NCBI RefSeq assembly: GCF_900109325.1
Contig: NZ_FNZU01000003.1
Span: forward strand, 169,507 to 233,506
DNA: 64,000 nt
Source of the DNA: Alkalibacterium pelagium
GTDB lineage: Bacteria > Bacillota > Bacilli > Lactobacillales > Carnobacteriaceae_A
Direction of reading: 5' to 3'
Below the pieces are notes generated by a model. That model had not been told where the DNA came from. It saw nothing but the letters and a program-made list of their open reading frames with translations, and made no database searches. Below, piece by piece: positions 55,309 to 63,631 of the stretch. Each line of letters opens with the position of its first letter. Positions within the stretch are counted from its first letter, which is position 1. Made by a program: the position numbers and the translations under genes.

Positions 55309-56192
55309 TGTTCATCATCCTTTATAAAAAAACTTCTTGGATTATCAACGAGCATCTTTTCAATGAACTGGTCTGATATTCCATGTTCTTTCATTAGCGG
55401 AACAAATGTATCCAGCAGATAACTGTAGCCAATGCCACCAAATGGTTTAAGGTTGGATTTTCTTGTTATATCCATTGAAAGAAAAACTTTATCGGTCATG
55501 CCTTTTTCTTCGATCTTTTTAAGCATGTCAATACGCGTCAGATCCGGCATGTAATTTTCTTTTCCAACAGTATCAAATTCTACATATACCCCCTCTTCAA
55601 GCAGATCCAGTACATAGTCCGCGTCTCCTGTTAAGTCGACATGACCAATCACTACTCGACTTAAATCAACGGACTGTTCTTTGAAAAAAGCGACTTGCTC
55701 TTTACCAAATGTGCCTAAAGTTGTATGGGTGGTGATGGGTACACCCGTTGCTTTATGTGCGATAACTGCCGCTTCAAACACTTTTCTTTCTCTTGAGGTC
55801 ATCTCCTGTTTACTGGTTGCAATCTCACCTATCAGACCTGCTTTAATATCTGTATGACCTATTCCTATTTTGATATCCTTGATCATCATATCAGCTAAAT
55901 CTTCAATTGAAGTTGTTTCGATATAGTCCGGCAGAAACTTGTCCTGATACCATCCAGTTGATTGAAGAATATTGATGCCGGACAGCTCCTGAACTTTCTT
56001 GACGTACTCAGGATTTCTTTCCATGCCTCCTACAGTTACATCAATGATATTTCTGACCCCTTTATCATACAAGGTTTTGTATTCTTCTACCGTCTCATTA
56101 AAGCAGTCCAAACGTGTATCATCTGATTTTTTTAAAGAAGACAGGTCAATCGTCGTATGTTCATGTGCATATGTGTAGCCTTCTACTAACAT
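55305..56192 (-). CDS. php: Phosphotriesterase homology protein (Php)
   Basis: A 295-residue amidohydrolase-superfamily barrel. YTYAHEHTTIDLSS holds the HxH metal pair, GLIGEIATSKQ the bridging position (Glu here, as in the E. coli homologue, instead of a carboxylated Lys), VPITTHTTLGTFG and VVIGHVDLTGD the two metal His, and FLSMDITRK the catalytic Asp. It should be a lactonase- or ester-type hydrolase. Coupled to yhfS by an ATGA overlap. Confidence 0.9.
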   Translation of the reverse strand: MLVEGYTYAHEHTTIDLSSLKKSDDTRLDCFNETVEEYKTLYDKGVRNIIDVTVGGMERNPEYVKKVQELSGINILQSTGWYQDKFLPDYIETTSIEDLADMMIKDIKIGIGHTDIKAGLIGEIATSKQEMTSRERKVFEAAVIAHKATGVPITTHTTLGTFGKEQVAFFKEQSVDLSRVVIGHVDLTGDADYVLDLLEEGVYVEFDTVGKENYMPDLTRIDMLKKIEEKGMTDKVFLSMDITRKSNLKPFGGIGYSYLLDTFVPLMKEHGISDQFIEKMLVDNPRSFFIKDDEQ

Positions 56193-56260
56193 GTTCGTAC
56201 TCCTTATCGGTTTTTATTTGAATGAAGAGGCGAAGTGTGTACTGTCGCCTCTTATATTTA

Positions 56261-57562
56261 TTATCCAGCTGGAGTCCATAAACTTAAAACATATAATATA
56301 TTGACAATAATACCAAGCAGGATTGCCGCTACTGGTCCCACAGCCATATCTACTAATGGTTTTTTAGCTGTACGGTTGAGTAAATAAATTCCAATAACCC
56401 AGAAGAATCCAATTCCCGGCGCAATCTGTTCACTGGCCAATGCTCCTCCAACTAAAAGTGCCACTTCAAGTACTCTGTTCATCGCCGTACGAATATGGTC
56501 TCCCATATCTCTCACTCCAGGGAATCGGTCCAGACCTTTAGCTGCACCGCTCAGAAGTGATATTTCAACGAACATGACAAGTGCACCTATTATGAAAGCA
56601 AGTAGAGGCTGCCCTTGCAGCAGTATACCTACTACGAAAACAAAGGTGGCACCTGCAGGCGAATAAACACCTGTTACAATAGCGGTAGAGAATACTAATG
56701 GAATAAATCCGATACCTCTAGCGAGAGCTGCCAAAGCGGCTTCACCAAACTGTCCACTGTCCATCAAGCTTAAAGAGATAGGATCTCCGGCAATTAATGT
56801 CAAGCTGGTGGCAGCAGCAACAAGTCCACCTGTTAAAGACAGTAAGATAATATTCTTTTTGATTTTTTTAACACGTTCTGCAAAAATACTTACTAGATTC
56901 TGATTGTCTGTTGAATCCCCTTTTATCTGAATTGCGAAGTATACCATAAAGATCATTCCAGCTAAAAGAGTCATTCCTTCTGCACTTAAAGTGACTTGTG
57001 TTCCTCCAGGAAGAGTGAATGAACCAAACTCACGAGTCAGTACCAAAGCCAGCGCACTTACTCCTGCAGTAATAGCGCCTCTCTTAAATCCGTGCTGATA
57101 AGCAACAGCAATTCCAGGAAATACAGAGAAGGCTACGACTATTGGATTTCCAACCATTCCTAATGCATCCAAGAAGTTGACCGGGAGTACTTCAAATAGA
57201 TCGATGATAAATGACAAGCCTAAAGTTAAACCGATTCCCCAAGCAGCGCCTAGAACCCCAGCCATGATCATTCCAGCTTTTGAGTTAGGTGTCCATGTGC
57301 CGATAATATCAGTCATCAATAATACACTGTGTATAAGTAAAATACTTGCGCCAATCGAAACCGGAATTCCGAATCCGACTACCAAACCAAAACTTACCGC
57401 AAAACTGGTTGCGGCCAATTCTTTCTTGCTAATCGTCCTATCATGGTGATATTCCGGCATAACAGGGCGCAATCCATCGTTAAATACGGCGATTCCTTTA
57501 TTGGTAAGCATAGTGGCCATTGCCCCCAAAGCTCCAATCACTAATAATTGTATGATGTCCAT
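56261..57562 (-). CDS. yhfT: YhfT family membrane protein, probable transporter
   Basis: A 433-residue protein with about 11-12 hydrophobic helices and almost no soluble domain (IQLLVIGALGAMATMLTNKG at the start; GAAWGIGLTLGLSFIIDLFE; GVYSPAGATFVFVVGILLQG). YhfT proteins are uncharacterised; in this operon it is the natural candidate for uptake of the substrate. It starts 13 bases after the yhfU stop. Confidence 0.86.
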   Translation of the reverse strand: MDIIQLLVIGALGAMATMLTNKGIAVFNDGLRPVMPEYHHDRTISKKELAATSFAVSFGLVVGFGIPVSIGASILLIHSVLLMTDIIGTWTPNSKAGMIMAGVLGAAWGIGLTLGLSFIIDLFEVLPVNFLDALGMVGNPIVVAFSVFPGIAVAYQHGFKRGAITAGVSALALVLTREFGSFTLPGGTQVTLSAEGMTLLAGMIFMVYFAIQIKGDSTDNQNLVSIFAERVKKIKKNIILLSLTGGLVAAATSLTLIAGDPISLSLMDSGQFGEAALAALARGIGFIPLVFSTAIVTGVYSPAGATFVFVVGILLQGQPLLAFIIGALVMFVEISLLSGAAKGLDRFPGVRDMGDHIRTAMNRVLEVALLVGGALASEQIAPGIGFFWVIGIYLLNRTAKKPLVDMAVGPVAAILLGIIVNILYVLSLWTPAG

Positions 57563-57575
57563 TGTTTATCCTCCT

Positions 57576-57944
57576 CTATTGGTTTAATTTAAGCAGTTCA
57601 TCTACAATGACGGGCACGACCGTTTCTTTATGCTGTGCTGTAAATCCAAATGCCTTTTTGCCAGACTGAACTTCTTCTCTGATTTTATCTTCATTCATAA
57701 TATTTCCAGGCATCGATACTGTAGAACAATTGGGACGACCCAGCATTGCAATAACCATTGCCAGTGCTCCCCCACCACCTGTATTGCATGCTCCAAAGTA
57801 ATAGTCAGCCTGTCCGTTTTTCATAGCCATGGCTGCTTCTAAATCACCTTTTACAGATACCTCTACTTTATCTTCTCCGTGCTTTTCTATCAGTTGAGCA
57901 ACTTCCTTCTTGTCGATTTGCCCGCCTACAACAATTTTCAACAT
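57576..57944 (-). CDS. yhfU: YhfU family protein (DUF2620)
   Basis: A 122-residue small cytosolic protein and the first gene of the operon. KIVVGGQIDKKEVAQLIEKH starts it, and ADYYFGACNTGGGGALAMVI, a glycine-rich loop, is its hallmark. It may act with YhfT; function unknown. The start has AGGAGAG upstream, and operator-like repeats lie 35 bases further. Confidence 0.87.
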   Translation of the reverse strand: MLKIVVGGQIDKKEVAQLIEKHGEDKVEVSVKGDLEAAMAMKNGQADYYFGACNTGGGGALAMVIAMLGRPNCSTVSMPGNIMNEDKIREEVQSGKKAFGFTAQHKETVVPVIVDELLKLNQ

Positions 57945-57978
57945 GTGAATCTCTCCTTTGACTAAGAGTTAACTCAAA

Positions 57979-57994
57979 TTACAAATAATTGTAA
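57979..57994. promoter_or_regulatory. Operator-like inverted repeat 1 (TTACA-N6-TGTAA)
   Basis: TTACAAATAATTGTAA is a perfect palindrome. A TATAAT for the minus-strand operon lies just upstream of it (complement of 58024-58029), so a protein here would sit in the early transcribed region of the yhf operon. Confidence 0.65.
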
Positions 57995-58084
57995 ATTGAG
58001 AATAAATAAAAACGAGTTGACTATTATAATATAATTGCTAAAATACACTTACGCTACTAACTCCATTCATCACCCTCAACCAAG

Positions 58085-58100
58085 TTACATATTTTTGTAA
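58085..58100. promoter_or_regulatory. Operator-like inverted repeat 2 (TTACA-N6-TGTAA)
   Basis: TTACATATTTTTGTAA shares both half-sites with repeat 1, 106 bases away. It is upstream of the likely TATAGT promoter box (58131-58136) of the amidase-like gene. Two copies in a divergent control region suit a YhfZ-dimer operator or loop. Confidence 0.6.
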
Positions 58101-58205
58101 AATGAAATTAAACCGTTTTCTTAATTAACAGTATAGTCCTACCTATTCTATTTTTCAATAGAAAGTTTAAATTATTTTATAAATGAAATTAAAGGAGACA
58201 TTGAC

Positions 58206-59252
58206 ATGACTCACGAACTAGTAAAAAAACTTGCTAAACAGACTTTTCTGGCATTTGAAAACCCGTATAAATCAATTAACAAAGTTTTTCCAACTGCGAT
58301 AGATAAAATAGCTGATGAGCCATTTTATTATCTTGGCGTAAAAAATAGACCGGAAATTCCAAATGAGTTAATACACTCATTAGAAAAGTCCGGTAACTAT
58401 GCTTTACATACATTAGACAACTACGCTTTTGGAGGACGAGCAATCGATACCCTAATGACTAATCCTCTAACGGGTCAGCCCATGACAGGCTCTTCCAGCG
58501 GCACAGCAGTCAATGTATTTCTAGGAATCAATGATATAGGTATCGGAACAGATGGTGGAGGATCTGTCTTAGCTCCCGCCCTCTCCCTCCACCTATTCAG
58601 CTTTATCTCACCTTCAATTGCAAAGGAACACACCTCAGCTTATCTAAAACAATCCACTGACGGTCAGAGCTTCTCACCTTCCATAGGCATTATGAGTCGT
58701 CAGCTAAGCATATTGAGAGAAATCGTGTCACTTGTTTTACCCGTTGAACTAAATGAGGAAATAAACAAATTAAACGTATTAGTGGTTTACGATAAAGAAC
58801 GCTACTCTCTTAATTTAGAATCCAGCGACTCTATCAAAGTAACTTATATCCAGACAAATTTATCTGCCTCAAGACATGAATTGATCCAGCACACGAGAAG
58901 ATGGCTGGAAGAATATGACATGATTATATCAAAAGAAGGACCTATTGATTTTCATGGGTTAGGTGATTCAATCATCGGTCATGTAGGAAGTGAAGCTAAG
59001 GCATATCAGAATAAAGGGAATAAAGGATTGGTGCGCATTGCAAATATGATCAATGCAGCAGCACTTACCGTTCCTACTGAATCATTAGCCACTGGTTATG
59101 TGGTTTTGTCTAAAGAAAGCGAGGAGCATATTGGCAATTTGTTTAGAATTGCTGAAAGACTTGAAACTGAGCAGGATGAGTTGCTTGATAAATATTTTCG
59201 TGATTTTGGGACTTATTTGAATGAGGGTTTATTTAACCAGCGAGATAGTTAA
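58206..59252 (+). CDS. Amidase-signature family protein, short and lacking the catalytic lysine
   Basis: 348 residues against a usual 450-500. The glycine/serine core is present: PMTGSSSGTAVNVFLGIN (cis-Ser region) and GIGTDGGGSVLAPALS (nucleophile Ser). The upstream strand that normally has the catalytic Lys in a VKDN motif reads HTLDNYAFGGRAID, with Leu in the Lys place. It may be a non-catalytic or altered-chemistry member. The start has AAAGGAG. It is divergent from the yhf operon across a shared control region and is probably part of the same pathway. Confidence 0.8.
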   Translation: MTHELVKKLAKQTFLAFENPYKSINKVFPTAIDKIADEPFYYLGVKNRPEIPNELIHSLEKSGNYALHTLDNYAFGGRAIDTLMTNPLTGQPMTGSSSGTAVNVFLGINDIGIGTDGGGSVLAPALSLHLFSFISPSIAKEHTSAYLKQSTDGQSFSPSIGIMSRQLSILREIVSLVLPVELNEEINKLNVLVVYDKERYSLNLESSDSIKVTYIQTNLSASRHELIQHTRRWLEEYDMIISKEGPIDFHGLGDSIIGHVGSEAKAYQNKGNKGLVRIANMINAAALTVPTESLATGYVVLSKESEEHIGNLFRIAERLETEQDELLDKYFRDFGTYLNEGLFNQRDS

Positions 59253-59355
59253 GTATTCTAATTTGAGTATTATAAAATAATAAGAATCTTAATAAGCAAT
59301 TAAGATTTTTATAAACTTCATTAAGCTATTATACAAGAGTAAAAGTATAGTTATT

Positions 59356-59936
59356 TCAATCAACATTTTCAGGATTATTTAATGCTTGAAGTAATTCTGA
59401 AATGTATAAAGCCATGCATCTATTGCTAGAATTATCTCTGCTTTGGGAGCCTATCTTCTCAAAACCTAATTTATGATAAAATCCTATGGAAGTTTTTAGA
59501 GCATATGTCGTAATTAAACAGGCACCAACATAAGGAAGCAAAAAATTGATAATAAAAAAATAAAAAGCGTCCATTACTAATCTTCCTATACCTTGACCTT
59601 GATATTCATGTGCAATACCAAAATGATGTAATGATATAGAAGGGATTGAACTCAATTTCACCTTATTGCCATGGTTCTTCATTTTAAAATTAACCTTTGA
59701 TTGTTTCTCAACTCTTACTCTATCTGTACTAACTGTAAAGTAGCCAATCAGTATATCTTCCACAAAGACCAAAAAAGTTCTAGTAATATTAAATTTATCT
59801 TCTTCAAATGCATCTTTTTTAAATATGAGTCAATAGAATTTTCACCACAACAAAAAGCCTCTATTGAGGCTTTTTGTCTACTATCTATTTCTGATATAGG
59901 AATAAGATTTAGATCTTCTACCGTCAAGTTTTTCAT
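59356..59936 (-). pseudogene. GNAT toxin-like acetyltransferase, interrupted at an A-AAA-AAG run
   Basis: Frame 1 from the ATG at 59936 reads EIDSRQKASIEAFCCGENSI DSYLKK in TacT style, then continues in a wrong frame. A second frame carries DAFEEDKFNITRTFLVFVED and the acetyl-CoA loop HEYQGQGIGRLVMDAF, ending at 59356. They join at TTA AAA AAG (complement of 59814-59822), a classic -1 slippery heptamer, so either one A was lost or the protein depends on frameshifting. TacT-type enzymes acetylate aminoacyl-tRNA. The ATG overlaps the end of a small upstream gene, a toxin-antitoxin-like layout. Confidence 0.7.
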
Positions 59937-60127
59937 TTTGCTCTTCCCACTTTATTGCCATTAACTTTAATTGTTTGAATTCTGCTAACTCTTTTAGCAG
60001 CGACTTTAATATGCTTATTAGAAGTTGGCATACCTGTCTTTCCACTAGCCCTATTCATAAAACTGTTATATTCTTGAGTATTTCGAAATTTGACTTTTGT
60101 TTCTTTATTATAGACATTAGTAACCAT
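59933..60127 (-). CDS. Small basic protein upstream of the GNAT gene, possible antitoxin
   Basis: 64 residues (starts MVTNVYNKETKVKFRNTQEY, ends NGNKVGRAK) with a strong GGAGGTG site. Its TGA overlaps the ATG of the GNAT frame. Position and coupling suggest the partner of a GNAT toxin, but it is basic and does not resemble the usual RHH DUF1778 antitoxins. Family not recognised. Confidence 0.55.
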   Translation of the reverse strand: MVTNVYNKETKVKFRNTQEYNSFMNRASGKTGMPTSNKHIKVAAKRVSRIQTIKVNGNKVGRAK

Positions 60128-60302
60128 ATTAAAGCACCTCCTTTACACTCCTTATCATACCGCTAGTAAGAAAGTTCTGTCAATAAGTTTCAATTACAAG
60201 TATGTGCCAACTGGTACATTTTATGGCAAAGGGTTGTACAAAACTTAGCAACGCTGGTACATTCAAATGGCAGTAGTCACAGGTGCAAAATTGTGTAGTT
60301 AA

Positions 60303-60756
60303 TCGCTGCAATGTTGTATAGAAAAGTCTTGCAAAATACACCATTTGAAAATCCAGAGAAATGTGTCACTGACTTAATACAACAAGAGTTAGAGATTCGA
60401 GAATTCGCTAAAGGTGAACGACTCCTGAAAAAAGCAAAGTTCATTGAATGAAAAAGAGCTAAGTAGGTAGCAATGGGATGAACAGATTCGCTTTCCACCT
60501 CAACTAGATAAAGAAAGCTTAACCATACTCCAGTTTATTGAACAAAAAGAAAACATCGTCTTATCTGGAGCACCTGGTCCAGGAAAGACCCACTTAGTCA
60601 CTAGATTAGGCCGAGGGGCCTTAAAAAAAGGATATGAAGTCCGATTCTTTAGCGTCGCTGATCTAGTCGTCTTTCTTGAGAAATCATGGCGAGAAGGTAA
60701 GTTTGACGAGTTTCGCAGAAAATATCAAACAATTCCAGTGTTCGCTTTAAATTGAT
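60303..60756 (+). pseudogene. IS21-family istB helper ATPase, truncated and broken
   Basis: Early part: CVTDLIQQELEIREFAKGER, then LLKKAKFIE with a stop. A frameshift leads into DEQIRFPPQLDKESLTILQF, the Walker A loop SGAPGPGKTHL, and YEVRFFSVADLVVFLEKSW and DEFRRKYQTIPVF, where it is cut by the IS3 remnant. The Walker B half is missing. Its first 39 bases recur at 49917. Confidence 0.85.
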
Positions 60757-61125
60757 GTCGTCTTTGATTGCGTTGAGTTCGAAAATAAAGTCATCGCGGT
60801 CTATTTTTGAGTGAACATGGCTAAGACCTTTTTTAGGATATCGTTGTCTGTCTTAAGACGGGCATTCTCTACTTTAATTTTTTCGATATCTGCTTCAGAA
60901 TACCCGGTTTTTTCATCTGTGGAATATTTTTTGATCCACCGATAAATGGTTTGTTCTGCTATCCCATGTTCCTCACTTAAATTCTTTACTGAATGACCAT
61001 TTTCGTACAAACTGACTAGCGTTTTCTTATAGTCGACATCATAGGTTCTTCGGTTTGACATCGATAGACACTCCTTTTCGATAGTTTATATTCTATCAAA
61101 ACGTGTCCAGGATTTCATACTAACA
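60753..61125 (-). mobile_element. Truncated IS3-family element
   Basis: Its left end appears to be TGTTAGTATGAAATCCTGG read from 61125 on the minus strand. orfA is whole, but orfB stops after about 17 codons (KIDRDDFIFELNAIKDD) at the junction with istB. It interrupts the tnpB fragment on the other side. Confidence 0.75.
60801..61061 (-). CDS. IS3-family OrfA of the truncated element
   Basis: 86 residues: helix-turn-helix RRTYDVDYKKTLVSLYENGH with GIAEQTIYRWIKKYS and a leucine-zipper tail IEKIKVENARLKTDNDILKK. Complete but without a functional orfB. Confidence 0.85.
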   Translation of the reverse strand: MSNRRTYDVDYKKTLVSLYENGHSVKNLSEEHGIAEQTIYRWIKKYSTDEKTGYSEADIEKIKVENARLKTDNDILKKVLAMFTQK

Positions 61126-61322
61126 TCAATGTGTCTGGAAGTGACTGTTGGAAAGCGGCCATCTGATACAGCCTGCTGGACAAGCTGGTTGGCGTGATAA
61201 ATATACTCTTTGGATAGCCGGGTCAATTCAGCTGCTTGTTCTTTAGTCGGCTTTAATTTCACTTTGAGCACTTTAACACAGGACTGTGTCTGTTCTTTTT
61301 TCACTCGCTTCACCTCTATCAT
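61126..61322 (-). pseudogene. N-terminal fragment of an IS200/IS605-type TnpB
   Basis: About 66 codons with VLKVKLKPTKEQAAELTRLS and ANQLVQQAVSDGRFPTVTSR, the start of TnpB (RNA-guided nuclease family), then the IS3 end. The true start may be the GTG at 61304, six bases after GAGGTGA. All catalytic parts are lost. Confidence 0.75.
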
Positions 61323-61452
61323 AAATACAAACGTGTATTCTTTTTATTAACTTTAGAATATCACTCCGTCAACGGAAAGGCTAGAGAAATGTACACTTAT
61401 TTTTAAAAGAAAAAGAAAAAGAAGACAAAACAATCAGACATTTATCTCAATT

Positions 61453-61495
61453 TACGCTCTCATCCCACGATTAAAACCGTGGGCTTTCACGCTTG
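61453..61495. other. IS200/IS605-type end hairpin
   Basis: CCCACGATTAAAACCGTGGG (61464-61483) is a hairpin of the kind found at IS605-group ends, preceded by ATTTACGCTCTCAT and followed by CTTTCACGCTTGAT. It lies about 130 bases beyond the tnpB start and probably marks the element's outer end. Confidence 0.55.
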
Positions 61496-61513
61496 ATAGT
61501 TCTGTAATTGAAC

Positions 61514-62626
61514 TTAAAGTCTATCTAAACTAAAGTTAATACTATTTAAAGTGTGTATGGATAAACGACTTCTGAATCGTTCACTCCACATAGAAAAATG
61601 CTCATACTGTTCATCGGATGGATCAGACATCACCTGTTTAAATTCTGCATAGCCGTCTACTCCTCCGACATCCTCAGGTACCGGGTCCCCTTGCATGTCT
61701 ATTAAACGCGCTTTTCGAAGACTCGGCTTTTCAATGATTTGGGTCACTTCAATTCTATGTCTCCAATCATCTCCGAAATCATATTCATACAGAAAGACAT
61801 CTCCAGAACGGATGTATTCCAGCAGCTGCAATTCTTCATCGTATTTCATTATTTGTTGTCTTTGTTTATATCCAAATGATTCATCGTCGTCTACTAGACA
61901 GACAGACATACCATTTGGTTTTTCAAAAGTGAATTGATGCAAATGATAATCGTCCCACATGAAGGCTTCCTGCAGTATGTGATGCAACTGATTAAAAGTA
62001 TAAGTCATTGGAACCTGTAAAACCCTCACGACATCTTCTTCTGTTTCCAATTCAAGGCTTACCTTTAATTCTGCAACAGGTGGCGTGAATACGAGGTTCT
62101 CTCCTAATCCTTTATCGCTTAAGAATGATTCCCATTTATTTAACGGTGTATCTTCGGTTCCATCTGGATAAGTGACTAATCGGTTATTGACTTTTTCCAT
62201 TAATTTCAGCTGGACAATCTCTTCATCATCAAACCCTCTCACTTCCATTCTTAAAGGTCTAATGACTTCTTCAAGATAGTCTGGTGTATCGATGTTTTCT
62301 CCCTTAGTCCATACCAAATCTCGGTTATCAAATTTCTTCTCTATTTCCATCTGCTTGACCCAATCGAGACCTAAATAGTCAAAATACGCTTGTCTGACAT
62401 AGTGAATGATATTCTCAATCTTACTTAATTCTTCTTTTTTAAGTGGCCAAGCAACAAGTGTTAACTGCGTTTCTAAATGGACAAGTACTAGTGCTTTTCT
62501 TCGATTCAAAATAGCAATATGGGCTAACCAAGCATTCTCGTTTGGATTAGTAGGATTGAGCGGCAAGACGTGACCTTTTGCTTTTTCTATTTCTGACATG
62601 AATTTATCTGTTGTATGTATGAGCAA
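61514..62626 (-). CDS. DUF6933 plus pRiA4b ORF-3-like protein
   Basis: 370 residues; start TTG at 62626, eight bases after AGGAGG. The N-terminal ~150 residues (LIHTTDKFMSEIEKAKG; NAWLAHIAILNRRKALVLVH) look like DUF6933. Residues about 185-370 match the plasmid pRiA4b ORF-3 family: TYTFNQLHHILQEAFMWDDY, HLHQFTF and FLYEYDFGDDWRHRIEV. Function unknown; the family is common on plasmids and near mobile DNA. Confidence 0.85.
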   Translation of the reverse strand: MLIHTTDKFMSEIEKAKGHVLPLNPTNPNENAWLAHIAILNRRKALVLVHLETQLTLVAWPLKKEELSKIENIIHYVRQAYFDYLGLDWVKQMEIEKKFDNRDLVWTKGENIDTPDYLEEVIRPLRMEVRGFDDEEIVQLKLMEKVNNRLVTYPDGTEDTPLNKWESFLSDKGLGENLVFTPPVAELKVSLELETEEDVVRVLQVPMTYTFNQLHHILQEAFMWDDYHLHQFTFEKPNGMSVCLVDDDESFGYKQRQQIMKYDEELQLLEYIRSGDVFLYEYDFGDDWRHRIEVTQIIEKPSLRKARLIDMQGDPVPEDVGGVDGYAEFKQVMSDPSDEQYEHFSMWSERFRSRLSIHTLNSINFSLDRL

Positions 62627-62705
62627 GTTGAATGCCTCCTGTTATTTGTTTCGTTTATCATAACATATTCCATTAACAAAAAAAGACAAAAACTAAAGTC
62701 TCACT

Positions 62706-62735
62706 CCTTACTTTTCCTTACTTTTGTGCTATAAT
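62706..62735 (+). promoter_or_regulatory. Promoter of the mazEF pair
   Basis: A perfect TATAAT at 62730-62735. CCTTACTTTT occurs twice in tandem over the -35 area (62707-62716 and 62717-62726), which may be where the antitoxin binds. Confidence 0.55.
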
Positions 62736-62766
62736 AAGAATTATCTATTAAATGGGAGTGAATGAA

Positions 62767-63039
62767 TTGATTAGCTACAAAGAAAGAAATCCTGTTACTG
62801 CAAAAATCACATCTAAAAACCAAGTAACTATTCCAAAGTCCATTCGAACCGCATTAGATATTAAGTCTCATGACCACATTATATTTTATACTAATGAACA
62901 AGGAGACGTGGTTATTAAAAGCGTGGATAAAAAGAAAGCTTTTTGGGAAAAAGTAGAGGAACAGCAAGCAACCTATGGCTCTATTGATGATACAGAAATG
63001 ACCTGGGGTGAAGATTTAGAAGCTGAGGATTTTGATTAA
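62767..63039 (+). CDS. MazE/AbrB-type antitoxin
   Basis: About 90 residues. The TTG at 62767 stands five bases after GGGAGTG, so I prefer it to the ATG at 62752, which overlaps that site. PVTAKITSKNQVTIPKSIRT is a typical SpoVT/AbrB swapped-hairpin DNA-binding domain; the acidic tail (DDTEMTWGEDLEAEDFD) would wrap the toxin. The stop overlaps the toxin start (TAATG). Confidence 0.88.
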   Translation: MISYKERNPVTAKITSKNQVTIPKSIRTALDIKSHDHIIFYTNEQGDVVIKSVDKKKAFWEKVEEQQATYGSIDDTEMTWGEDLEAEDFD

Positions 63040-63389
63040 TGGCTAAACTCAGACAAGGAGATATCATACTCGTTAATCTAGATCCGTCAAAAGGAACAGA
63101 AACAAAAAAGACTAGGCCCTGTTTAGTGGTCAGTAACAACTTTTACAATCGATATTTGAATACTGTTCTAATCGCTCCTATCAGTAACTCTCAAAAATAT
63201 AAAGAAGAGCGTTTTACTGTTTCACCATTTTTCGTTTCAATTCCAAATAACGAGAAGGTAAAGGGCACAATATTACTTCAACACATAAGAAGTATTGATC
63301 CGACTCTCAGAGTTATAGGAAAGCCAATTTCACACTTAAACTCCGATTTAGTTAAAAAATTAAGTGACACTATTAACCACTTTTTCTAA
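63039..63389 (+). CDS. MazF/PemK-type endoribonuclease toxin
   Basis: 116 residues. RQGDIILVNLDPSKGTETKK, TRPCLVVSNN (active-site Arg region), TVLIAPISNS and ILLQHIRSIDPTLRV form the CcdB/PemK fold with its conserved RNA-cleaving residues. No damage seen, so the pair may be active. Flanked by IS DNA on both sides. Confidence 0.92.
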   Translation: MAKLRQGDIILVNLDPSKGTETKKTRPCLVVSNNFYNRYLNTVLIAPISNSQKYKEERFTVSPFFVSIPNNEKVKGTILLQHIRSIDPTLRVIGKPISHLNSDLVKKLSDTINHFF

Positions 63390-63407
63390 GGAAGACAACC
63401 GTTCATT

Positions 63408-63456
63408 AAAAGCAGCAGACTTAAGGAATTTATTTCCAGTCGGCTGCTTTTATTTA
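63408..63456 (+). terminator. Terminator of the mazEF pair
   Basis: AAAGCAGCAGACT and AGTCGGCTGCTTT pair with one mismatch and are followed by TATTT. Confidence 0.85.
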
Positions 63457-63631
63457 ATACATTAATTTTAACTTTGAATAACATTCTTGGATTAATTCAT
63501 TAGGTGCTTGTAACTGCTAGACTGTATTGTGCAGTTATTGCTAAATAAGAATGTGCACTTTTACCCTATTACTTCGTTCCATTTGATAAACTAGAAACGT
63601 TAGTTTATTGACTGGAAGGAGAAAAAGAAGG

